DNA of 39,606 nt from assembly GCA_029056055.1 (NCBI GenBank), contig JAIDCC010000034.1, positions 1-39,606 of the forward strand, written 5' to 3'. Made by a program: the position numbers and the translations under genes. Shown here in pieces: positions 8,655 through 16,191 of this stretch. Source of the stretch: Duncaniella sp. (GTDB lineage: Bacteria; Bacteroidota; Bacteroidia; Bacteroidales; Muribaculaceae). The notes beneath the pieces are model-generated. The model worked only from the letters and a program-made list of their open reading frames with translations. It made no database searches and was not told the DNA's origin. The number at the start of each line of letters is the position of its first letter. Positions within the stretch are counted from its first letter, which is position 1.

Positions 8655-9800
8655 ATGAAGAAAATCATCTTCGCAGCCGTGGCGCTCCTGTGCTCGACGA
8701 TGGCCTTTGCCAAGACCGAGAGCAACGACACCCAGCTGCCTCCCCGCGCCGAGACACTCAAGACCCTCATCAAGGTCAACGACCACTACATGAAGAAACA
8801 CCCCGACCCGCTCGAAGGCATCCCTTACTATTCGCGTAAGAAAGTCTACGAGGCCAACATCTGGACCCGCGGTGTCTACTTCGAAGGTCTGATGGCCCTC
8901 TATTCCATCCATCCCTCCAACCGTCTGCTCGACTATGCCATCGAATGGGCCGACGGCTTCAAATGGGGCATGCGCCGCGACGACACCACCTCGCGCAACG
9001 CCGACAACTACTGCTGCGCGCAGACCTACATCGACCTCTACAACCTCTGCCCCGAACCTCAGCGTCTCACCAAGACGAAGGCAGCCATGAACATGCTCGT
9101 CAACACCCCGCAGGTGGACGACTGGACATGGATTGACGCCATCCAGATGGGACTGCCCGTGCTCACCAAACTCTCGAAGACCACCGGCGACCCCGCCTAT
9201 GCCGAGAAGGGCTGGCAGATGTATGAATGGGCCCGCAACACCCTCGCAGGCGGCCTCTTCAATGAGAAAGAAGGTCTCTGGTGGCGCGACGCCGATTTCG
9301 TGCCCCCCTATAAGGAGCCTAACGGCAAGAACTGCTACTGGAGCCGCGGCAACGGTTGGGTAGTGGCTGCCTATGTGCGTGCCATCGAAGACCTGCCCGA
9401 AGGCGACCCCCACCGCGCGCAGTACATCAAAGACCTCCAGACCATGTGTGAGGCCCTCGTGAAGTGCCAGCGTGAAGACGGCTTCTGGAACGTCTCGCTC
9501 CACGACCCCTCGAACTTCGGCGGCAAGGAACTCACGGGCACCGCACTCTTCGTCTACGGCATGGCCTACGGCGTGCGCACCGGTCTGCTCGACCGCGCCA
9601 AATACATGCCTGTCATCGCCAAGGCCTGGAACGCGCTCATCAACGACGCAGTACACCCCAACGGCTACCTGGGCTACGTGCAGGGCACAGGCAAAGAGCC
9701 TAAGGATGGTCAGCCCGTGGCCTACGACTCAGTGCCCGACTTCGACGACTACGGAACAGGTTGCTTCCTCCTCGCCGGCACTGAAGTCTACAAACTTTAA
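8655..9800 (+). CDS. GH105 unsaturated rhamnogalacturonyl hydrolase
   Basis: A 381-residue exported enzyme with a signal peptide ending near MAFA-K. GH105 enzymes (YteR/YesR type) add water across the 4,5-unsaturated uronic acid that lyases leave on rhamnogalacturonan fragments. Visible features are NIWTRGVYFEGLMALY at the barrel start, WTWIDAIQMG with Asp161 where YteR has its catalytic Asp, WSRGNGW at about 229-235, and a C-terminal DFDDYGTGCFLLAG. The length is that of the family. It follows GH106 after 16 bp and is followed by a good terminator, so it closes the main operon. Its presence implies that a polysaccharide lyase acts earlier; none lies in the window. Activity on another unsaturated uronide remains possible. 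Confidence 0.93.
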   Translation: MKKIIFAAVALLCSTMAFAKTESNDTQLPPRAETLKTLIKVNDHYMKKHPDPLEGIPYYSRKKVYEANIWTRGVYFEGLMALYSIHPSNRLLDYAIEWADGFKWGMRRDDTTSRNADNYCCAQTYIDLYNLCPEPQRLTKTKAAMNMLVNTPQVDDWTWIDAIQMGLPVLTKLSKTTGDPAYAEKGWQMYEWARNTLAGGLFNEKEGLWWRDADFVPPYKEPNGKNCYWSRGNGWVVAAYVRAIEDLPEGDPHRAQYIKDLQTMCEALVKCQREDGFWNVSLHDPSNFGGKELTGTALFVYGMAYGVRTGLLDRAKYMPVIAKAWNALINDAVHPNGYLGYVQGTGKEPKDGQPVAYDSVPDFDDYGTGCFLLAGTEVYKL

Positions 9801-9831
9801 TTGAAAGAAATAACAAGTCAACTCAACAGAA

Positions 9832-9875
9832 GGCCGGTGCGAAAACAAAAACATTCGTGCCGGTCTTTGTTTCTT
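9832..9875 (+). terminator. Intrinsic terminator after GH105
   Basis: A 12-bp stem (GGCCGGTGCGAA at 9832-9843 with TTCGTGCCGGTC at 9854-9865, using G-U pairs) with a 10-nt A-rich loop, followed by TTTGTTTCTT. It lies before the small plug-protein gene, which may be expressed by read-through or its own promoter. Confidence 0.8.
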
Positions 9876-9890
9876 AACCCCTCAAAAGCC

Positions 9891-10568
9891 ATGCGAAATC
9901 TCATCGTCACATTTCTGCTCGCCGTGATAGGTCTGACAGCCTCGGCGCAGATTCCGTTCAACGGCCTTGTGGTAGACGTTGCCGGCAAGCCGATAAAGAA
10001 AGTGCGCGTGTGGGCCGACGACCCGAATGCCTATGCCACCACCGACAAGAAGGGTCGCTTCGGTTTCTCCGACCAACCCGCCTCCGATACTCTCTACGTG
10101 AAATATCAGAAGGAAATCTACAGCATCCCCCTCGAAGGGCGAAAGTCAATCAAAATCACCCTCGTTGACACAAATCAGCCGAAAAGCGCGGCGATGACCG
10201 CCGTAGAAGCCCCCGAACTCATGGACCTCGGCTATGGCTATGTGTCGCGCCGTGAGCGCATGAATGCCTCGGAGGGCATAACGGGAGCACAGCTCAAGGC
10301 CACGGGCGCACACGATATCCTCAATGGCCTCAAGGGGCTTGTGCCGGGACTTGAAATCACCCCCGACGGACGCGCCATAATTCGCGGCGTCAAATCATTC
10401 CTTTCGTCGTCTGAACCTCTCTACATGGTAGACGGCGTGCAGGTGGCCGACTTCAACGGCATCAACATCAACGACGTCGAGAGTGTCGAGGTGCTCAAGG
10501 ATGCGGCCATCTACGGGTCGCGCGGAGCCAACGGCGCAATCCTCGTCACCACAAAACGCGGCCGCTGA
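9891..10568 (+). CDS. Stand-alone SusC-like carboxypeptidase-regulatory/TonB-plug protein
   Basis: 225 residues. The ATG at 9891 is chosen because it opens a normal signal peptide (MRNLIVTFLLAVIG to ASAQ). Mature residues 22-90 form a carboxypeptidase-D regulatory-like beta domain (FNGLVVDVAGKPIKKVRV, TTDKKGRFGF). Residues about 120-225 match the plug of SusC-type TonB-dependent receptors: GLVPGLEI, PLYMVDGVQV, DVESVEVLKDAAIYGSRGANGAILVTTKRG. The frame stops right after this motif, where a full receptor would start its roughly 700-residue beta-barrel, and no barrel sequence follows downstream. It is either a natural plug-only protein, a type I have seen annotated in Bacteroidales, or a receptor cut back to its plug. 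No TonB box could be assigned. Confidence 0.85.
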   Translation: MRNLIVTFLLAVIGLTASAQIPFNGLVVDVAGKPIKKVRVWADDPNAYATTDKKGRFGFSDQPASDTLYVKYQKEIYSIPLEGRKSIKITLVDTNQPKSAAMTAVEAPELMDLGYGYVSRRERMNASEGITGAQLKATGAHDILNGLKGLVPGLEITPDGRAIIRGVKSFLSSSEPLYMVDGVQVADFNGININDVESVEVLKDAAIYGSRGANGAILVTTKRGR

Positions 10569-10591
10569 CCCCGACGGCTGTCCCACCCGCG

Positions 10592-10646
10592 CTTCTCACT
10601 TCTCACTCTTCGCTTTCTTGAGAAGATGAGAAATGAGAAGATGATA
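10592..10646 (+). repeat. GAGAA hairpin element (copy D)
   Basis: CTTCTCACTTCTCACT faces TGAGAAATGAGAAG across a short loop; this is the hairpin half of the composite element without its GTCAA tract. It lies 24 bp after the plug gene and could also act as its transcript end. Confidence 0.75.
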
Positions 10647-10660
10647 GGGGGATGGTTGGT

Positions 10661-10748
10661 ACGCGATTCTTCGCGTCCTCGCACCCCCACGATGTCGAAT
10701 TGCCCTGAAACGCCGTGCCAACGTCGCTGCGGACGCGAAGAATCGCGT
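10661..10748. repeat. Pair of REP-like palindromes (REP 1)
   Basis: ACGCGATTCTTCGCGTCC at 10661-10678 recurs as its exact reverse complement at 10731-10748. Each arm is itself nearly self-complementary (GACGCG...CGCGTC). The right copy is followed by CTAC, as in the palindrome at 36073. This paired layout resembles the paired REP elements (BIMEs) of enterobacteria. Confidence 0.75.
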
Positions 10749-10780
10749 CCCTACTTTCGTAGTTTGGAAAATTATTGTGA

Positions 10781-10825
10781 AAAATAAAAAATAGCCGGAG
10801 CTGACCGATTGGGTCAATTCCGGCT
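10781..10825 (-). terminator. Terminator of the cdsA-amylase transcript
   Basis: AGCCGGAGCTGACC (10793-10806) pairs with GGTCAATTCCGGCT (10812-10825), with one mismatch and one G-U pair around a 5-nt loop. On the minus strand the hairpin is followed by ATTTTTTATTTT. It lies about 30 bp past the amylase stop. Confidence 0.8.
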
Positions 10826-10853
10826 TAATTGTTATGTGTGCGAAATTCGGCTA

Positions 10854-12296
10854 TCAATAGCGCGAGATGATGTAGGAGGTCATCGGGGCGAGTTCGCCGC
10901 GGATGATGCCGTCCTGCACCGTAAACTCTTTGTTGTAGACGCGGTCGCCATAGTTGCCGTCGGCAATGGTCGTAGGCATTTCGAGGGGCAGGTTGGCTTC
11001 CGAGAGATTGATGACAGCCACACCTCCGTCGCCACGGCAAATCTCTACGATAGCGCCGTCGAGGCTGGTGAGAATGGTTTCGGGTTTGCCCGACATGGCA
11101 CGGCGGAATTTGTTGACAGCCACCACTTCGGGATGACGGAACTCATCGTTGCCGCGGGCACCCACGAGGTTGTTGCCCCAGTAGTTTTCGCGGGTCGAGC
11201 CTGCGGGACGGCTGAAGAAGAGGGGAGTAGAGTTGGCGCGTGAGGCCAGAAGCACCCAGCCCATGCGAATCTGTTCGTCGGTGAGACCGGCCGATTCGTG
11301 CTCGTTGGCATAGGTGTCGTGGCTTTCAACCCATGTCACGAGACGGTCGGGAGTGGCTGAATGATGCCATGACGTGGCCAGAGAGTCGGACTCGTCAAAG
11401 CGGTGGGCGGCGAGCGAATGACGCAGGGCATGACCGTAGGCCGAAGCTGTCACGGGCATAAGAGCCGCATATTCAAGCTCCTTGACGTTCTTGTCCTGAA
11501 GCACTTCGCCATAGATGAAGAGGGAGTCGCGCGTAGCGGCGAGGCTTACGCCGTCAACCTCCTCTGCGCCGAGCGCAACGGGCCAGAAATTGTTGACCTT
11601 GGCAAGAGAGTCGAGCGGGTCGGAGGGCAGACCGATATGCTTGGCCGTGTCGTAGCGGAAACCGCGCACACCCATCGAGATGAGGTCGTTGACGTAGGCC
11701 ATGTAATACTTCTGGAAGTCGGGATTTTCGGTGTTGACGTCGGGCAGGCCTCCCATCATGCCGGTGGTACACTCGTAGCGGTCGTTGTAGTCGCGGATGT
11801 CGTTGAAGCCGTTGGCGTGGAAAAGGTTTGCGTGGCCGCCTACGGCTGCATCAAGGTCGGGGAGCACAGCCGTGTGGTCGACAGCTGTATGGTTGGGCAG
11901 AACATCGACGATGACCTTCACGCCATACTTGGCGGCCGAGTCCATCATGTTTTTAAATTGGTCGCGCGAGCCGAGCAGATAGTTGCCCACTTTCCAGTCG
12001 GTGGGTTGGTAGTAGTAATACCATTTGCCCTTCACCGAGTCGCCGGGCTGCGAGTAGAGCGCCATGCCGCCCCCCTCGCCCACAAAGCAGGTGTTGGCGG
12101 GCGAAGTCTGCACGTAGGCATAGCCGGCGTCGGCGATATCCTTCATGTTGGCTGCAATGGTGTCGAACGACCACGACCAGGCGTGGAGAATCACGTCGTC
12201 CTGCGTGTCAGTCTTAGCCTCGGTAGAAGCCGAGGGTTTGCAAGAAGCCAGCGCGAGCATAGCTATGGCCGCTCCGGCGTAAAAAGTTTTGTTCAT
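10854..12296 (-). CDS. GH13 alpha-amylase lipoprotein
   Basis: A 480-residue secreted alpha-amylase. The signal sequence ends in lipobox LASC (Cys19), so it is probably membrane-anchored in the periplasm or at the surface. All four conserved GH13 regions are present: DVLPNH (131-136), GFRYDTAKH with nucleophile Asp216, GEV with acid/base Glu264, and VESHD with transition-state Asp327. The early HAWSW and YVQTSP segments fit bacterial alpha-amylases acting on starch or maltooligosaccharides. The gene starts 45 bp after cdsA with no visible promoter or terminator between them, so it is probably transcribed with cdsA, an unexpected partner. No SusC/D or other starch-utilisation gene lies nearby. 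Confidence 0.93.
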   Translation of the reverse strand: MNKTFYAGAAIAMLALASCKPSASTEAKTDTQDDVILHAWSWSFDTIAANMKDIADAGYAYVQTSPANTCFVGEGGGMALYSQPGDSVKGKWYYYYQPTDWKVGNYLLGSRDQFKNMMDSAAKYGVKVIVDVLPNHTAVDHTAVLPDLDAAVGGHANLFHANGFNDIRDYNDRYECTTGMMGGLPDVNTENPDFQKYYMAYVNDLISMGVRGFRYDTAKHIGLPSDPLDSLAKVNNFWPVALGAEEVDGVSLAATRDSLFIYGEVLQDKNVKELEYAALMPVTASAYGHALRHSLAAHRFDESDSLATSWHHSATPDRLVTWVESHDTYANEHESAGLTDEQIRMGWVLLASRANSTPLFFSRPAGSTRENYWGNNLVGARGNDEFRHPEVVAVNKFRRAMSGKPETILTSLDGAIVEICRGDGGVAVINLSEANLPLEMPTTIADGNYGDRVYNKEFTVQDGIIRGELAPMTSYIISRY

Positions 12297-12341
12297 TGAT
12301 TAAAAGGGTATTGGAAAGATAAGTATGACGTTCGGATGGAA

Positions 12342-13172
12342 TCAGGCGAAGTAGCTGACCACGAAGAGGTAGATGGCCGTAGCGGGCGCGGCGAGGAGGA
12401 GCGAGTCGATGCGGTCGAGCATTCCTCCGTGGCCGGGCAGAATGTTGCCGGAGTCTTTCACGCCGAGGCTGCGCTTGATGAGGCTTTCCACGAGGTCGCC
12501 CCACGTAGAGAACACCGCCACGACGAGACCCATGCCACCCATGGCGACAACCGAGAATTGACCGAAGGCCTCGGGCCAACAGATGCGGGCCACGACACCG
12601 GCGGCTATGGCAAACACCACGCCCCCTACGAAGCCCTCGATAGACTTGGCGGGCGAGATGCGGGGGAAAAGCTTATGGCGCCCGATGAGCGAACCTACGC
12701 AATAGGCTCCGGTGTCGCTGAGCCAAATCATCACAAACATGGCGAGCACGAAAAATTCGCCGTTGAACAATGAGGAGCGCATCAGCAACAGAAGGCACAG
12801 AGGCAGGCAGATGTAGCCGAGCCCCATGTAGGTCAGGGCGAGATTGAGAATCGGTTTTTCCTCGCGGGTGTAGAGCTGCACCACGGGCCGGGCCAGCAGG
12901 TAGAGTCCGGTCAAACCCATAAGCCATACAGACGCAGGCACAGTCAGCCCTGCGGCGGCAATCAGAACGACACCCCCGACAAGGTCGAGCCACAACGTTT
13001 CGCGTCGCTCGCCGCCGTTGGCAGCATTTGTGAGGGTCAGAAATTCGTGAAGGGCGAAAAAGCCGAAGATGGCCATGAGGGCGGTGAGCCAGGCTCCGCC
13101 ATAGATTACGGCCGTGACAATCGCTGCGACATAGACAATGCCGGTCATTGCGCGCGTGACAAGGTTGTTCAT
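12342..13172 (-). CDS. cdsA: Phosphatidate cytidylyltransferase
   Basis: A 276-residue polytopic inner-membrane enzyme making CDP-diacylglycerol from CTP and phosphatidate, the branch point of phospholipid synthesis. The ATG at 13172 (MNNLVTRAMTG) is chosen: the further upstream frame has no membrane character and runs into the promoter. About eight hydrophobic segments are visible. The C-terminal signature is complete: GDLVESLIKRSLGVKDSGN, then LPGHGGMLDRIDS, with the Asp residues that bind Mg-CTP. A promoter lies about 45 bp upstream. In relatives I recall ftsH and rsfS beside cdsA; here neither is adjacent, and an amylase gene follows. Confidence 0.95.
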   Translation of the reverse strand: MNNLVTRAMTGIVYVAAIVTAVIYGGAWLTALMAIFGFFALHEFLTLTNAANGGERRETLWLDLVGGVVLIAAAGLTVPASVWLMGLTGLYLLARPVVQLYTREEKPILNLALTYMGLGYICLPLCLLLLMRSSLFNGEFFVLAMFVMIWLSDTGAYCVGSLIGRHKLFPRISPAKSIEGFVGGVVFAIAAGVVARICWPEAFGQFSVVAMGGMGLVVAVFSTWGDLVESLIKRSLGVKDSGNILPGHGGMLDRIDSLLLAAPATAIYLFVVSYFA

Positions 13173-13216
13173 TCCGATGGGGGTGATGATTATAGGTGGA
13201 CTTCTAAACGTTTGCG

Positions 13217-13247
13217 CAAAGATAGTGATTTTCGCGCTCACTTCAAA
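13217..13247 (-). promoter_or_regulatory. Promoter of cdsA-amylase
   Basis: On the minus strand a -33 TTTG (13247-13244) and a -7 TATCTTTG (13224-13217) are separated by 19 bp. It points at cdsA (start 13172) and matches the Bacteroidota consensus. Confidence 0.78.
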
Positions 13248-13292
13248 ACCCATTCACACAATTTACGTTTCTCGCAAATCTATTTGGTAAAA

Positions 13293-13360
13293 GTTTCTCA
13301 AATCGACTCAAATTGTCAAAATGACAACTTGACAAATTGAGAAATGAGAAATGAGAAATT
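13293..13360 (-). repeat. Composite GTCAA/GAGAA element (copy E)
   Basis: On the minus strand, three TTCTCAT units are followed by TTGTCAA and TTGACAA units and a weak TCAAATTTGAG-type end. It fills the gap between the GH115 stop and the cdsA promoter. Confidence 0.78.
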
Positions 13361-13369
13361 TGCTTCCGC

Positions 13370-15901
13370 CTATTCGCCGAGTGTCGGGGTGGGGAAGAGG
13401 TAGTAGGAGCGGGAGGGACGCGGGTCGATGAGAATCTGGTCGGCTACGATGTGGGGGTCGATGGCCGTGAGGGTTATGGTGTGGGTGCCCGGTGCAAGGT
13501 CGGGGAGACGGAGCGAGCGGAGGGCCTGACCGCGCAGCACGTTTTGTTTCCATCCTTCGGAACGGAAGGCTTCGCGGAGGTCGAATTCTGTCGGGGTGGA
13601 GCCGTCGACGCTCACCGAGAAACGAAGCTGTCCGTTGTCGGCGGGTTGAGTGGGGATGAGGGCCACGGTGAGAAGGGGTGAGGCCATCAGGCTGTCGATG
13701 CTGATTTCGTAGGATAGAGTAGAGGCAGGGGAGAGCTCTACGGCGCGCCCGCTGTGGCCGAGCATTTCAGTGAGGCGGTGAGAGCCTGCGTGACCGGTAA
13801 AGTCGGCGGCAGCCAGAGCTATTGCCCCATCGGTGTCAAGGGGGTGACGTGTGGGAGAGGGTGCGGCGGCAAGGGCGGCCTCGGTCTCGGCGTCGGTTAG
13901 GAGAAGCGGGAGCGAGGGGGCGGCGAAGACAGGCAGCCCGCGGGGAGCCATGTCCATCGAGCCGTGCCATTTTCCCTCGGCGAGCGAGTCGTTGTAGAAT
14001 TGCGTGAGCGAGCGAATTGTCTGATAGGCATTCTGAGAGCGTGCCGAAGCGAGAGTTACGTCGGCGAGGCGTTCGGCCTTGATGCCACCTGCGGCGAGAG
14101 AGCGGGCGCGCTGTGCTTCGAGCATCTTTACGGCGTGTGAGCCGGCGGCGATGACGGGATAGGTGACGGCGGCAAAGTAGGCGTCGCGCAACTCGGGGCG
14201 CACAGTCTGTGAGGCGGCCTCGACCTGAGCCATGATGTCGGTCCATTCCTCAAGGTAGCGGTCGGCTTCGTCGCCAAATTCAGAGAAACTGAAGGCGGTG
14301 TCGGCTGCGGGGCTTAAGCCGCGGGAGTAGAGGCGTTTGTCGAGTTCCACCTGACTCCACCCCATGAATTCGGGTCGGCGGCGCGCGGTCAGTGCATAGT
14401 AGCGTCGCATTGCGGGATAGATTTGTCGGGCTGTTTCGGAGCCGAATTGTTGGGTGAGCCATGAGCGGAGATGTTCGCCGAGGTTTTCACCGTCGACGGC
14501 GTCGATGTCCCACGCCATGTCGAGAAACAGCGAGAGGGGATAGGCGGCAGTCTTGGGGTCGTGGACGTTGGCTATCCAGAGACGGCGTGCATTGTGGCGG
14601 TAGGCGTTGAGCATCTCGTTGTAGACCAGTCCTGGGGGTGTGGTGGCGAGCCAGAGATGGTCGTGAGGTCGCCCCCAGTAGCTAAGGTGGTAATAGACAC
14701 CGGCACCTCCGGGGCGTTTTTGTTCGTCCGGGTCGGAGAGGCGGGTGATGTAGCCGTAGTTGTCGTCACACCACATGAGGGTGACGTAGGGGGGCACGTT
14801 GAGACCTTGGTTGTAGAGTTCGAGCACCTCTTTGTAGGGCACGAACACCTGCATCTGTTTCGAAGGGTCGCCGATGTGGCGCGAGATGAGCTGCTGCTGG
14901 TCGTCGATGACCCGTTGCAGAGCGTCGAATTTTTCTTCAGGAGTCTTTACACCCTCCATCGAGCCGTCGTGGATGCCACGCATACCGATGGTAAACATGT
15001 TGCCACCCTGCGACGAGCGCACTTGGTCGAGGCGTTCGGTCCAGTAGTGGCGCACTTGGTCGGCATTGGTGATGTAGTTGAAGCGGCCTCGCTGCGATTC
15101 GTCCCATTCGCCCACGTTGTTGCGCAGGAGCGGTTCGCAGTGCGAGGTGCCTATGGCTATGCCGCAGCTGTCGGCCACGAGCTTGTTTTCGGGATTGGCG
15201 AAGAACGCGGTGGTGCAGGGGTGCATGGCGGGCCATACGGCGTTGGCACGCAGACGCATGAGGAGTTTGAAGATTTCTTTGTAGGTGCGAGGCCCGATGG
15301 TGCCAGAGGGAGAGCCGTCGGCCGAGGGTTCAAAAGTAGCCGAGCTCCAGGGGTTGAGGCTCCAGTCTTCGTCGTTGATGAAAATGCCGCGAAATTCTAC
15401 CGATGCGCCTTTGGTGACGTGAAGCGTGTCGGGCCATTCGAGTCGGGAGCGGCGCTGGGGCACCACGTCGCCCCACCATATCCAGGGGCTCACCCCTGCG
15501 CTGCGCGAGAGTTCGAGCAGGCCGTAGGCTGTGCCGCGTGCGTTTGAACCTGTCACGAGCAATCGTCCGTCGGGCGTAGGGGTGATGTTGAAACCGTCTG
15601 TGAGTGTGTCGAGGGCTTCGACGGGCACACCGGCTTCTTCGAGCATGCGGCGCTGACGCTTTCCGGCGCGGTCGAGCTGCGTGAGATTGATGACGGCTTT
15701 TCGTGAGGGGAGAGTGACGGATTTCCGGCCGGTGACAGCTTCCATGTCGGAGCCGAACATTTCGAGGGCTGTGCCTACGACGAGGTCGGCTGGAGTTTCG
15801 AGGGAGACACTGACGGGCGATGTGCCGTCAAACCAGACGGTGGCCGAGGCGGTGGCTCCGCAGATGCCGAGCGCGAGCGAAAGTAGGGGTTTAAGGGTCA
15901 T
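13370..15901 (-). CDS. GH115 alpha-glucuronidase
   Basis: An 843-residue exported enzyme with a signal peptide ending near ATASA. Glycoside hydrolase family 115 removes (4-O-methyl-)glucuronic acid from internal xylose of glucuronoxylan, or glucuronic acid from other glycans. Family features seen: a small N-terminal alpha/beta domain, FRGIFINDEDW, NAVWPAMHPC, GTSHCEPLLRNN, MFTIGMRGIHDG, and near residue 378 MWCDDNYGYI with PGGAGVYYHLSYWGRPHDH. The C-terminal part is beta-rich (SVDGSTPTEFD). The length is normal. The gene stands alone on its strand with its own promoter and a long leader containing repeats. No xylanase gene is close, so the substrate stays open. Confidence 0.93.
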   Translation of the reverse strand: MTLKPLLSLALGICGATASATVWFDGTSPVSVSLETPADLVVGTALEMFGSDMEAVTGRKSVTLPSRKAVINLTQLDRAGKRQRRMLEEAGVPVEALDTLTDGFNITPTPDGRLLVTGSNARGTAYGLLELSRSAGVSPWIWWGDVVPQRRSRLEWPDTLHVTKGASVEFRGIFINDEDWSLNPWSSATFEPSADGSPSGTIGPRTYKEIFKLLMRLRANAVWPAMHPCTTAFFANPENKLVADSCGIAIGTSHCEPLLRNNVGEWDESQRGRFNYITNADQVRHYWTERLDQVRSSQGGNMFTIGMRGIHDGSMEGVKTPEEKFDALQRVIDDQQQLISRHIGDPSKQMQVFVPYKEVLELYNQGLNVPPYVTLMWCDDNYGYITRLSDPDEQKRPGGAGVYYHLSYWGRPHDHLWLATTPPGLVYNEMLNAYRHNARRLWIANVHDPKTAAYPLSLFLDMAWDIDAVDGENLGEHLRSWLTQQFGSETARQIYPAMRRYYALTARRRPEFMGWSQVELDKRLYSRGLSPAADTAFSFSEFGDEADRYLEEWTDIMAQVEAASQTVRPELRDAYFAAVTYPVIAAGSHAVKMLEAQRARSLAAGGIKAERLADVTLASARSQNAYQTIRSLTQFYNDSLAEGKWHGSMDMAPRGLPVFAAPSLPLLLTDAETEAALAAAPSPTRHPLDTDGAIALAAADFTGHAGSHRLTEMLGHSGRAVELSPASTLSYEISIDSLMASPLLTVALIPTQPADNGQLRFSVSVDGSTPTEFDLREAFRSEGWKQNVLRGQALRSLRLPDLAPGTHTITLTAIDPHIVADQILIDPRPSRSYYLFPTPTLGE

Positions 15902-15922
15902 GGTTACAGATTATGGCATGAA

Positions 15923-15962
15923 GGTGGGGCGCAATACATAGCGCCCGCGCAGGCCCACGAGG
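15923..15962. repeat. REP-like palindrome (REP 2)
   Basis: Core GGGCGC AATACATA GCGCCC (15927-15946), flanked on the right by GCGC-AGGCCCACGAGG. The reverse complement closely matches the element at 36054-36096, including the CGTGGG flank. It lies in the 5' leader of the GH115 gene. Confidence 0.75.
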
Positions 15963-15993
15963 ACAATTTCTTGCGAGCCAAGCTACTGTGTCG

Positions 15994-16069
15994 GTTCTCA
16001 TCAAATTCTCATCATTATTCTCATCGGGGGGGAGGCCCGTGAGAAGTGAGAAATTGAGAAGTGAGAAAC
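15994..16069 (+). repeat. GAGAA hairpin element (copy F)
   Basis: Three TTCTCATC-type units face GTGAGAAGTGAG and further GAGAA units across a G-rich loop (GGGGGGGAGGCCC). Only the hairpin half of the composite element is present; there is no GTCAA tract. Confidence 0.75.
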
Positions 16070-16076
16070 GGCAATG

Positions 16077-16108
16077 CAAAGGTATGAAAAATCGGCGAGA
16101 CCCGCAAA
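16077..16108 (-). promoter_or_regulatory. Promoter of GH115 gene
   Basis: On the minus strand a -33 TTTG (16108-16105) and a -7 TACCTTTG (16084-16077) are separated by 20 bp. The transcript would have a leader of about 170 nt containing the GAGAA hairpin and the REP-like palindrome. Confidence 0.72.
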
Positions 16109-16130
16109 CTCGGCAATTAGGCCGCCGTTT

Positions 16131-16163
16131 TTTTCGAAATATGGATTAAAATTAGTAACTTTG
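16131..16163 (+). promoter_or_regulatory. Promoter of purM operon
   Basis: A -7 TAACTTTG at 16156-16163 is preceded at about 20 bp by a T-run ending TTTTC (a weak -33). It lies about 30 bp before purM and just 22 bp from the divergent GH115 promoter. Confidence 0.65.
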
Positions 16164-16191
16164 CCGAAAAATCAGACCTCACATCAACAAT

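Larger units (their letters stand above)
10569..10853. other. Convergent intergenic region with stacked repeats
   Basis: This gap lies between two converging genes. It holds, in order, a GAGAA hairpin (10592-10646), a pair of REP-like palindromes (10661-10748) and a terminator for the leftward amylase transcript (10781-10825). No small gene is credible here. Confidence 0.7.
15902..16191. other. Divergent control region between GH115 and purM
   Basis: This gap holds two back-to-back promoters (16077-16108 leftward, 16131-16163 rightward). A GAGAA hairpin and a REP-like palindrome also lie in it, both within the leader of the GH115 message. No small gene is credible. Confidence 0.7.

Noticed and set aside
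8598-9656. A 352-codon open frame on the minus strand across the GH105 gene
   Set aside because: Antisense shadow; the sense strand carries the complete GH105 motifs and signal peptide.
11403-12299. A 298-codon open frame on the plus strand across the amylase gene
   Set aside because: It lies opposite a GH13 gene with all catalytic motifs. The predicted protein is of low-complexity V/G/H-rich shadow composition, without motifs.
14471-15547. A 358-codon open frame on the plus strand across the GH115 gene
   Set aside because: Antisense shadow of a convincing enzyme gene; no family motif and unusual residue composition.
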